Shown here: positions 39,834-50,141 of the stretch, piece by piece
How positions within the stretch are numbered: position 1 is the stretch's first letter
Layout of the letters: every line of letters starts with the position of its first letter
Origin: Varroa destructor
Lineage: Eukaryota; Arthropoda; Arachnida; Mesostigmata; Varroidae
Assembly (NCBI RefSeq): GCF_002443255.2
Contig: NW_019211459.1
Location: 22,536,330 to 22,600,329, forward strand
Direction of reading: 5' to 3'
Length of the DNA: 64,000 bases
The notes under the pieces: model-generated
The model's input: the letters and a program-made list of their open reading frames with translations, nothing else
Told to the model about the DNA's origin: nothing
Database searches by the model: none
Program-made: the position numbers and the translations under genes

Positions 39834-40718
39834 ATGATGAAACGCTGTGCTATATGCTCTTTCAAAGGCTCCTCAGCCGAAGAGCGTGTGAAACATATTG
39901 AACGAGCTCACAGACGCGTTCCGTGTCTCAAGTGCCCTCAAACGTTCAAGAAGATTAAATATTTGCGCCAACATGCCCCACTTTGCTCAGGACTTAATGC
40001 GCAGGACGTGTCGAAACATTCCCAAATCGCTGCGACGGTTCCTAAGAAACAAGGTCTAAACCGAGAACTTCCGAATTCCATGGACATGATTTGTCGCTTT
40101 TGTAAAGCAACTTTCAAAAAGAGGATCTACATGATGCGTCACGTTAGAAAGTTTCATCAAAAGCTAACATTGAGGCCGGCGACGATGACGCCCTCTACGA
40201 TAGATACGACAAAAATACAGAATACAGATATGAATAGTCAAGAGAAGCGAGCACAGTCTGAGGATCATGCAGGCACTATATGTCGTTTTTGCAATTTGAA
40301 ATTTAAAAGAAAACGTTACTTACTCCGCCACGTTAAAAAAATTCATCAAGAATTAATGTTGAATTCAGCGGTGACAATGGGTACAAACTCGGAGAACGAA
40401 AGCATTGTTGATGTGAGAAAAAGCCAAAAATCGTTGAAGAAAAATGACTGCGACGTCAGCAACAATGGCGGTCATTCTCAGCTTATTATTAACCCGTTTA
40501 TGAGCTGTGACAAAAAGAACAAATGTAATATCTGCGGAGAAAAATATTTCCAGAAGAAGCATCTGCAAAGACATATGAGCATGTTCCATGAAGGTGGCCA
40601 CAACTGTCCCAACTGTTCACAATGGTTCAGGTTGCAAGGATACTTTAAAAGGCACCTTAACGCGTGCACGTCCGTAGGAGAAAGACATGGACCCATCGAC
40701 CGAAGAAAAGACCCTTAG
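39834..40718 (+). CDS. C2H2-type zinc-finger protein, intronless, 294 aa
   Basis: Nuclear nucleic-acid-binding protein by family. Six zinc-finger-like units are visible with these ligands: C5/C8/H21/H26, C31/C34/H47/C51, C87/C90/H103/H108, C150/C153/H166/H171, C231/C234/H247/H252 and C258/C261/H274/C278. Units two and six are C2HC rather than C2H2. Linkers are long and of low complexity rather than the TGEKP type, so the fingers probably work in separated groups and not as one DNA-reading array. Fingers three and four and their following spacers resemble each other (HVRKFHQKL against HVKKIHQEL), a sign of internal duplication. The start is one of two adjacent ATGs, of which the first is used here. 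A CAG just upstream (39,821-39,823) could be the acceptor of an intron in the 5' leader. AATAAA at 41,006-41,011 is a likely poly(A) signal. The target genes are unknown, and I cannot assign an ortholog. Confidence 0.85.
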   Translation: MMKRCAICSFKGSSAEERVKHIERAHRRVPCLKCPQTFKKIKYLRQHAPLCSGLNAQDVSKHSQIAATVPKKQGLNRELPNSMDMICRFCKATFKKRIYMMRHVRKFHQKLTLRPATMTPSTIDTTKIQNTDMNSQEKRAQSEDHAGTICRFCNLKFKRKRYLLRHVKKIHQELMLNSAVTMGTNSENESIVDVRKSQKSLKKNDCDVSNNGGHSQLIINPFMSCDKKNKCNICGEKYFQKKHLQRHMSMFHEGGHNCPNCSQWFRLQGYFKRHLNACTSVGERHGPIDRRKDP

Positions 40719-41005
40719 CCTTCTCATCTTTCGTTGTTTATAATTTTTTCTAGTGTTTATATACATGAAAAGAATACGAATTATCCCTACTGTTATATTA
40801 GGTATGGATAGGATTAGGTGGATATTATTTACCAATTAACGAAATGATATCAGGATAGGGCTGTACCTGATCCCTCTTGTGTGCAAAAATAATAACAAAC
40901 TCTAGAGGCCCTACACCTTAGATTATTTAGAATGCTGAATAGAGCACAAGAAATCGTGCGTGCTGCACGACTCAAGTGATCATTCATCATAACTCAAGAT
41001 TATTT

Positions 41006-41011
41006 AATAAA
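41006..41011 (+). terminator. candidate poly(A) signal of the zinc-finger gene
   Basis: AATAAA 288 bases downstream of the zinc-finger stop codon, followed by an A-rich run. Confidence 0.4.
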
Positions 41012-41029
41012 CAAAAGTGTTAAAAAAAA

Positions 41030-43361
41030 AATGAAAATGTGTAGATGGAAATTTGTATTACGTATTCCATAATGGCATAAATTACAATTCAATTAATTCT
41101 GTTGATGTGAGATATGCACGAAACACAAAAATCACGATATGTTCTAAAACGTAAATTATGCTAAGGTATAAAAGTTGGTGAGACTGTATAAAATACTAAA
41201 AATACAATCTAATTTGAAATCAAAACGTGTCCCTCTGGTTTCGTCAACAATGATGATATTTTCTCTATAATTATCTGTAGGTATCTTTTCAGGTATATTT
41301 AGATAAATGTTATCCTTACTACCTCCGTACAGCTAACTACACATGTAACGTAAATAACTCGATTGGTTCTTAAGTATTTTTATTTATACGTAGTATATTT
41401 GAATATAAATTAAACCTGTACAAGACTAGAACAGTTTTTCTACGAGATACGAAAGCGCAACATATTAATAATAAAAGCTAATGGGTTATTACTAGGTTGT
41501 TAATATATGTAGTGGACCGCTAACCCTTAAAGTTACATTAAGGTCATATATCAAAAAAAAGAAAATTTCTCTGAAGGCGGGTGTACTTTGGAAAAAAAAA
41601 GACGATTTCTTTCCACAGGGCTTATCGAGTGTCACTTCATTCAGTTTCTAGTTCTTGCATCCAACATAGGCATCTCTAGCAGTAACTTACGTCCTGGTAA
41701 AATAATGATCCAGCTAAAAGGGACCAAAGAGCGTAAACTATAATATGCAAACCTACCATTCGATTTTTTAAAAATTTTGTTGGAAACTATTTACGCATAT
41801 AGATATAATCGCACTTTCTTTTTTTGTCTTCTGCGAGCTATCCTAATTGACACATAACACTGAGGTTCACGTATATAAATAGTTCGATATTAAGTAGTGG
41901 GAAACCAATCTCTAATATGCTGAATATCAAATCGATGTATTTACACCGCGATGACTTTGAACATATTTTTTTGTGAGCTAAGTTAGCTGAAAATGCATTA
42001 TAAAACAAAAAATACGCAACATTATACTGGGACAAACATATATCGAATCCACCAATAAAGCTTAGCATATAAAAAGGGTAAGGCTATTCTAAACAATAAA
42101 GATCTTACCTTGAGCAACCCTTTTGGCATGTACGGTACAGTATGGGTAACTTAGGGATTGTTTGGACCGTTATGGGTTTGTTTATAAAAAAAACAATTGC
42201 TATTTTTCTGCTATATTCATCTTAAGCCTTCGAGGCATGTCAATTTCCCTGATTTGCAAAGAATTACTTCAGTTTCATGACGCTTTCGAGCAATGGTTCA
42301 TCACTATTTCATCATTTGCGTCTGCTTTAAAGCAAATGCTTAAAGCAAAACATATATAATCAGAGACGCGTTAGTTTATTCTCAGAAAAACAAGTGCCGA
42401 ACGCATAGGAATGCTTACTTCTTGTATAGCTTATAGGAAATTATAATTTCTAAGCTTCGTCAAGCTCAATCCTCTAGAAGGTTATCTCGGCATGACTAAC
42501 ATTCAACTAATTGCCATTAATAATTATAGCCTAAACAGATCGGTGTGAGCTTCACTTACGCAAACATTTTTTAAAACGTTTCCATTCAGTTTAATCCAAC
42601 CAATGATACTCCAAGTATTCTATAGTATAGTGAACCCCACTTTTTCAAAATTACCCTGATTGGCCTACTACAAAAAGAATATCCACATTTCTATGTTCTA
42701 TTCTTCATGTAAATATGTGCACGGTTTAAAGCTTTAAGTACAAAACATGCAAAAAATGTTAGCAATACTTGAAATACTTGCTTTGTGTACACTTTATATG
42801 TCTAGATGCATTTTTGTGGGTCTGCAACCCACATGAACTAATACGCACGTCAACGTCAGATAGATAGATAGATAGATATATATTAATAGATTTTGCCTAT
42901 TTCTGCTCTGCCTTGAACGAATTGGTGCATCGGTATACACAGGACCGTACAATTACGTGTGATCGTATTGATGACCATTGCTAAACTCGTTCTAATCGCA
43001 TTGGGTGGTACGGCCTGGAAGGGCCTTATGTTTCTACATATCAACATGTACTTACAACAGAGGAGTTATTTCTGTGGCTGACAAATGGAAGAAGCTAACA
43101 AACCACTAAAATGAATTGCAGCTTGCCGTTTTGATGGTGATAGTATGCAGTTATTAAGGTATAACAACGTCTCAATTTTTCTGTACACGAAACAATCACA
43201 CATGAGGCGAGAAGCATCTATCTGTCGCGTCCTTATTAGCCTATCGGTTTATGGTCAACCTTTAGTAATAGGTATACTCAGCCAGTCTCATACAGTCGAG
43301 AAGTTTGAAAATCTAACACGAAGTCTACACATATCCTGTATGAAACGACTCATGGGATAAG
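41030..43361. other. intergenic between convergent genes
   Basis: AT-rich interval between the tail of the zinc-finger gene and the tail of the kinase gene. It contains the GATA microsatellite at 42,859-42,878. The short plus-strand frame at 43,145-43,360 lies in the presumed antisense of the kinase 3' untranslated region and is probably spurious. Confidence 0.45.
42859..42878. repeat. (GATA)5 microsatellite
   Basis: Five perfect GATA units followed by a TA-rich tail. Confidence 0.9.
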
Positions 43362-46211
43362 TTAGTCTTCATTTATGGTGTTGCATCCTTGTTTTGTGAG
43401 ACGATGTTGAGGGTTGATATTGAATCGGCTCATTTGCCGATAAAATTCGTCACGAACGATGTCGGCTGTTTGATTTGCATCGATACACTAGAAAAAAAAA
43501 AATGAAACAGGAACGGATCGGTTAAACTCGATTGAACGTGGTAGATATTACGTTTCTATGGTAAAACTCATACGAGACAAACAATGTGCCCCTGAAGAAC
43601 GATTAAAGCGTCAAATTCAATCGTGTCACTTCAATAGAACATTTTTTTTTTTTTTACATATATATTTAACGTCCGTCATAAACTGTTTAAGATATTAAAA
43701 AAATATATCAATCATTTTCGAAATTAGTCACTATCTTTCTCGTATAGAGCATCACCATTTCACCTACCCTCATATTTGAATAATTCAATTAGCTGGGTAG
43801 TAAGCGGTCGACCTTTATAAATATTTTAGCTATGCACTGATTCAGACTTGAACGTTCAGGCTATCAAGCAACGATAATACCGGTCCACCATATTAAGCAC
43901 CGTTTTTTAGATTCGTTACAATATAGATAGAGATTTCACGTACCACAATTCTTTCGCATGGGAGAGGAAAATAACTCTGCTTCAGAAACCACTCCTCGTG
44001 AAGTTCATGCAGCGAACGCAGATAGTCCAATCCAACTGTTTTCTCGCTTTCACGTGCACGAAGCTGTATCCGCCTTAAAGCCACCTACAGTAATCAAACA
44101 GGCGTCAATCGGTCATTGGTTTCTATACGATGTGGAAAAATATGGGAAACGTGTCAATTTGTTTTGATTATAGGTTTAAATTTTTCTTGTTCGCCTCCCT
44201 AATAACCGTCACGATAATTTCAAAGATATCAAAAACAAGTGCTTTCTAAATACGAAGTGATAATATTTCTTTAGGTGTATGGACACTGATGTATAGTTAA
44301 TATAGATGATATAACCTACTAGACGAAGGAATAATATATGCGTCAGTGTTAAACGACGTCGGACAGATTTTGCAGGGAGAGAATGCGCTACCTCAGGATC
44401 TGTTCGGAGATAGACAGCCACATCAGCCTTGCACGCGGCAGCTTCAGCCGTTATTAAATGCTGAAACCACTCATCGAGAACCAATGTTTCTACCTCGCTC
44501 AGCACACCACTGAAATTCACAAACAAATATATCGCAAAATTATTTGCAAATGCTCTTGTTCTTGTAATAAATAAATCTATCTCTGTTTATCCTAACCAGC
44601 ACATCTAATGGAAGCCAATCTAGTACGTTACAAAACTTTCTTCAATTCCGTGCCCTGTTCCAATTTGAAAAAGTACCTGCGAAACAGATTTTCCACAAAG
44701 CAATATCTCGCACTGTGTAGACTTCGTTCCATCAACTTGAATTCCGTTGTTACAGGATGACGATGATTCTGGAGCATCGTCAGCTGAATATAGGTTTGTA
44801 ATGCTAATGCGTACTTTTTTGGCTCCTCATACATTAGCTGTAACAGATTGTGCTGTCCACCGACAGCTGTCCATCGGTTCACGGGCTCAGGAATAACGGT
44901 TGCGTTTGGAAGGTGTTCGAACTGCTTAAGGAAAGTCGTCTTGCCGCTGCCAATATTACCCTCTACCAGGATCTGTCGAATGAAAAATACGACAAATTTA
45001 TCATTAAAAAAATCGGCAGCATTTTAAATTATCTTATCAATCAATGGTGGATTTCATCTTTGTCTCACCCCTCAACCTAGAAATAGTAACTGTGTGATCA
45101 AGCCACGCAATGTCACCTATTAGGTTCATTAGATAATCAGCCCCATTTGTGACTTCGTTAGCAAAATTTTTCACGCATCCTCTCCTATACAGTAAATACA
45201 ATTGATAAAAAGATCTACTGCGAACATTGGCACTAATTTAGCTAGCTTAAAGAACTGTTTGTACTACTTGATTACCCGTACAGTCTTTGCCTCCAACTAT
45301 ATCGTCAGTTGTTGCGCGCATCAAGCTTATTAGGTCTGCGTGCTTTAGGCCTCCTGAATTTTTTCTAACTCGTAAGTTAGCCAACATTCTCCTCACTGTG
45401 TCTCACTGAGAGAGTCGAAAATGCATTGGCTTACGGGCAATCTCATAACCAATGATCGATGCGAACCCGTGGATTTATAAGAAGTATATAAAAATGGAAA
45501 GTTCAATTTTTTTTCAAAATCGTATTTAGTCGCACCTAGACTTGCAAACGTCCTAAATATTTACGAAATTAGCGTGATAAACGCCGCGATGTTTTTGCGC
45601 CGGTCGGTTCGCTAGCACTGTTTGTACTAGTTCCATACGACTACATAATTGGGATATAACCCTACGTTAAATATCAACAAAATCTATTAAAATGAACATA
45701 GATGTCGATATTTTTAGTCCTTTTGGAGGAACTGTAAATTAGGCTAATTCAAACATATTTTCAGGTCTAGACATACTGTCATGACAGGTATTATTAGATC
45801 TTCACATTCTGTGATCGATGAGCACCGATCAATTAAGAAACGCAAACAGTCATGTCGGCTTTTCTTGCTCAGTTCTGACGCGACGAAGTGAGACAGTCGT
45901 CTACATTATACAGTTACGTCTGGATTTTGTTTGCTTTTGCTGCAATCTTCATTTCTAACTGGGTTGGGCACACAAGTTGCGAAGATGCTATTGGTATTTT
46001 TGAACAGTAATAACAACAACAATGCCATTACAAATGTATAAAAATATCATTGTGTTCTTTTATGCATGAGGACTATTGTGTCAGCTACACGATTCTCGGC
46101 CGATACCTGAACCCTGGTGCCCCCTGCACCTGTTACTACTTCACTTACAATAAATGGATGATTGGTCTTCTTGACTATCGGACGTGAAACGTTCGGACAG
46201 TAGTTCTCCAT
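43362..46211 (-). CDS. dNK: deoxynucleoside kinase (dNK/TK2 family), five exons, 247 aa
   Basis: Phosphorylates deoxynucleosides to monophosphates in the salvage pathway. Coding exons on the minus strand: 46,149-46,211; 44,677-44,972; 44,392-44,509; 43,944-44,084; 43,362-43,487. All introns have GT donors and AG acceptors, all joins keep frame, and the total is 744 bases. The start is the only ATG after an in-frame upstream stop. The P-loop GNIGSGKTT spans residues 26-34, the catalytic Glu and substrate Trp are in PEPVNRW (49-55), the base-binding Gln is Q80, the ERS motif is 103-105, YLRTDPE is 153-159, and the arginine-rich LID (LRRIQLRARESEK) is 162-174. The length matches the Drosophila multi-substrate dNK (about 250 residues) and the sequence also resembles animal mitochondrial TK2. 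The 21-residue first exon has no strong mitochondrial targeting look, so cytosol or nucleus is likelier. The neighbour to the right, V-ATPase d, diverges from it. Confidence 0.93.
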
Positions 46212-46700
46212 GAGTTCTGCCAAGAAGCTCAAATAGAACAAACGACGAACTGTTAGAACAAATGAATTGCTACTTAACTATGGGCTCGTGGACATACTAA
46301 TTCGAGCACGCATAGCATTAGCACCCCCTGGTTTTATAAGTAGTTCCATATATATAAAACTATTGTATCATCTTTGCACTATACCTGGCGTTCGATTTTC
46401 GTTCATGGTGTGCTGCACTCACCACTTCTAATTCAATGACACAAATGCGTGCTCCGAAGAAAGGTTCTGTGACGTATTTCAAAGTCTTCGCCTGGTCCTG
46501 CCTCAGCTAGCTCGAATTAGGACGGAACAGTCTTCTGTCTATCAACAGCTGACTGAATGAACTATCGCGGCAAACTGAACCGCATTTGGGAGGCTCATTC
46601 CCGCCAAAAAATTCCGCTCAATGCCTTGGCCTCCTCTCCCCTTCGTTCAGCCTCGAATCTCTCTCATGCACGCCATGATGCAATATGGACTTCTTTTAGA
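46212..46700 (-). promoter_or_regulatory. probable promoter and leader region of the kinase gene
   Basis: The sequence just upstream of the kinase start contains a locally GC-richer stretch (about 46,390-46,680) in AT-rich surroundings. No TATA box is placed with confidence. The role is inferred from position. Confidence 0.3.
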
Positions 46701-49700
46701 TAATACCTACTTTTGCCTATGGCGACTGTACGTTGACAGCTAATCGACGTTTTTTCCACATCTTTCGAAGCAATTTGTAACCATGAACGCAACAGTTCGT
46801 TTTAACAGCCATTTGAATATAGGTAATACTTTCAATACAGTCAATAACGCTAATTTCAATACTAAATGAATTACGAAAATACAGCCAACTTAATTACTTC
46901 TGTCACGAAGTTCTTCAAGGTGTATTTATTATTGATTAAAACAGTGAAGTAGATTGAGTAATATGATTTTGTACCTGTGGTCTAAAGCTATACGAAGAGC
47001 ATTGACATTATCAGAACAATGCCAAGCTTGAAAAAGGACTCTCGGCCCGTTCAAGACAGGCTATCGATCCACTATTATTAGATACAGCGGTTTACTTTCA
47101 TCATATACAGGAACACCATGTAAAATTCAGACTTCATAGAATTGGGCAGACGCAGACATCATTAATCTCAGTTAGCACAGTTTTTGCCGAACTGTAACAT
47201 TCTACGGATTCTACTGAAGTTAACCACGTACGTTAGTTATTAAAACAGCTATAAATTGCTTTATCAGACAATATAGATGATCTCATAAATGCGTATTGAA
47301 ACGAAGTTATTTACCTTATTGCACCTTGACGCAGTCTACTTTAACCTTCTATTATGCTTAGTTCTTTTTTCTTCAATCGAAATGCACCATCTATGACTTT
47401 TTGGTGTTGCAAAGATGACTTGTTTACTCCGCTCTATAGAAGTTTGGATTACGAGAATCTATGAAACACAATTTGGCGTTATGTTGAGAACTAAACTATT
47501 TCCCATGTCATTATATCGAGTTCTTGTAATTTTGTAACGGTAATCTGTGGCAGCAATGCGTGACGAGTGTGATGGGATGATAAAAAGCCTCCAGTCGTAC
47601 TCAAGCGTTGTCGTGGAACAAGAACGATTTACTTTGTTAGCTAATCTTGACTACCTTGGGAACTTTTTGGATCATTTCCAATTGTATACTTCAGCTACAA
47701 TCAACGGAGTAGGCACTCATGAACCTATATAGGATAAGATCTGCGTATCATCACTACACACTAATCATAAGCTTTTGCAGCTGCACATTTTCGTTAGGCT
47801 GATGTCCCGCTAATTCAGTTGCATTTACATCTGGGTCTCCGTTTTTAATGCCTGCTCGAATTATGCTGCATTTAATGAGGCGAGCAAATATAATGTTTTT
47901 ACATTTACTACGCTTGAGACTTTACACCGGTGAACTTTGGGGTAGGTCAGCCTCTATTGCACTTCTCACATTTTCACTATTCACCTTTGCAGGGGCCTTC
48001 TACGAGACTAATTGTTTGAACTAACATTTCACGCTTTTTCTAGAAGTAGAACCTTCACAATGTTTATACGGCAAGCTGTCTCCGTCGGTACGGTGCAAAA
48101 ATTGAGCCTATATTCCTAAGCTACACACAGTTTCCCATCTTACTGGACTCGCCTGCTACAAGCCCGAGTGACGACACCTGAGTAATCGGTCTCCAACTCC
48201 AGCAGGTACAAGTGCATCTCGAATATAAAAAACGTCGCCAAATGTCTATTGCGTCATTCTGATATGTGGTATTTATATATATAGTCTTTTTTTTATACTG
48301 GACGACGATTACTATAACGAGTATTACCTTAAGGTTGGACAGTCTGTTCTAAATAATTTACTTTCATATTTTTAGTTTTATCACCTATGGGTTCTGTAAA
48401 CAAAATTTAGCTCCGTGTGTTCACACTTAAACATAGAGTTTTGGACAAGTTCAGATGCAAGAACTGCCCAGCCACCGTCTTTAATAGCACTTAAGTTAAT
48501 GTTTTTTTAAGGCTATATTTCAAAGAGTACCGGGCCCTGTTTGCAACCAGGTCTTCCGTACTTAAAGAATATTTAGTAAGCTTTGACTATAAGTATTTGA
48601 TTTTCAAAGTATCTTTAAACGTATAAATGATATTTATTTTCAATTTATTTTCGAATTTTCATAGCAAAATAATTTTATGTGTTAAATAATTTTTCTGACT
48701 GAAAATTATGTTTAAAATTAGAATTCATTTTGCATCTTAAAGCAATGATATATTTATTAAAGAGCTTCAATATTAGTTAATGTAAATCTATGCCGGAAGT
48801 ATACAGTAGCTTTGCCTGAGCAGGATCGCGATGAAAGCACTGGAACATCTCCTACAACATGAACAAACGTGAGCCAGATCAAAGGTCTCTTTGACCCAAC
48901 GACAGGTCAAAAATGGATATACTGCAATGTTATTTATTGGCTCTAAACGTAATGCAATGTATAATGTATAAAATGAGTGAGCGCCTTTAATAGATCGCAT
49001 ACTTAGCAGAACCTATAATATAAAATTCTCAAAATTCATTGTAATATGAGTCCAATATTATCCATCAAGTATGATCTGCGGCTCTCTAAAAAAAAAAAAG
49101 TCAAACAAACGTTTCTACAGCGTTAAGTTCTGGCGACATGTTGCCATTAAACAGCTATAATACAAACGTGCTGAGCGACACATTCAAGGTGTGCCAGCAT
49201 TATGTGTGTAATTTTTATATGGATGAATTATATAATACGTTCTTATTCATATCAATTTTCACTTACTCTGCATTTTTGGTAACGACTGCACGAGACGACG
49301 GCTCGCGGTCAGAAAATGGGTCTGTCTTCCGAAACTTCTGGCAAGGTGCCTCAGGCCTTTAGTAACTACCGCACTAGCCATTTTATGATATTATTCGACC
49401 CAAAACTTTGATCAACAACAACAACAACGATTAATCAGACTATTATATTCTATGATATCACAATAATGCTCGTATAAAACACACAAAATGTACCATTCCG
49501 AAAACACCCTAATCACCAGAGTTTCCCCTCTCTTACACAAACACCGCCATAAGTATCAAGTTTGCCATAAATGACGTAAACAACAGCGAAAGCTCAATGC
49601 GATCTTTAACAGCTTGCGCGCCGTACACCGTCAACAAATCACCGTGCGCGAACCGTCACCCAGTACCAAATCGACGGAACGCAGGTAGAACGGAATGGTA

Positions 49701-50100
49701 ATGTGAGGTCAGCCTATCGCTATACAGCGGGACTCTTGTATCTCTAACCTTCGCAGCAATGAATTTCACCCACGGATAAGCACGTAGCGTTGTACTTACG
49801 TAGAAAATATCTTCTCTATACATTCTTCCTTTTTGTATAGCGTATGTACGCTACAGTGTTGCTTTAGCCCAAACTTAATTTCTTTGCACCTACCAACGTT
49901 CCACTGAGCAGAAGCAAAGATATGATAGCTTACAACTGGGTTCAAAATTTCGCGCGACGACGTTGGTAGTCAGCTGACATCCGGCGATTGGGCGCCATCT
50001 TGTGGTCATATGATCAGAGAGGTTTCTTTGCTGCCACACGGCGAGTACTGTTGGTACTAGTGTCAAAAGCTCTCACAGATACAGCACTGTGTAACGACCT
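46700..50100. other. intergenic between divergent kinase and V-ATPase genes
   Basis: Mostly AT-rich. A 61-codon plus-strand frame at 47,547-47,732 reads as ordinary protein-like sequence (MRDECDGMIKSLQSYSS) but has no recognisable family or clear splice partners. A 70-codon minus-strand frame at 48,788-49,000 likewise shows no domain. The GC content rises from about 49,500 towards the V-ATPase start, in keeping with its promoter. Confidence 0.35.
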
Positions 50101-50141
50101 GTGTGTTCTTTTCTACTGAAGCAATTTCAACAACCACAGCG

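Noticed and set aside
43958..44167. 69-codon plus-strand frame
   Set aside because: Antisense shadow of kinase exon four.
47547..47732. 61-codon plus-strand frame between kinase and V-ATPase genes
   Set aside because: Peptide looks ordinary, but the frame has no family, no matching splice pair and no poly(A) signal close by.
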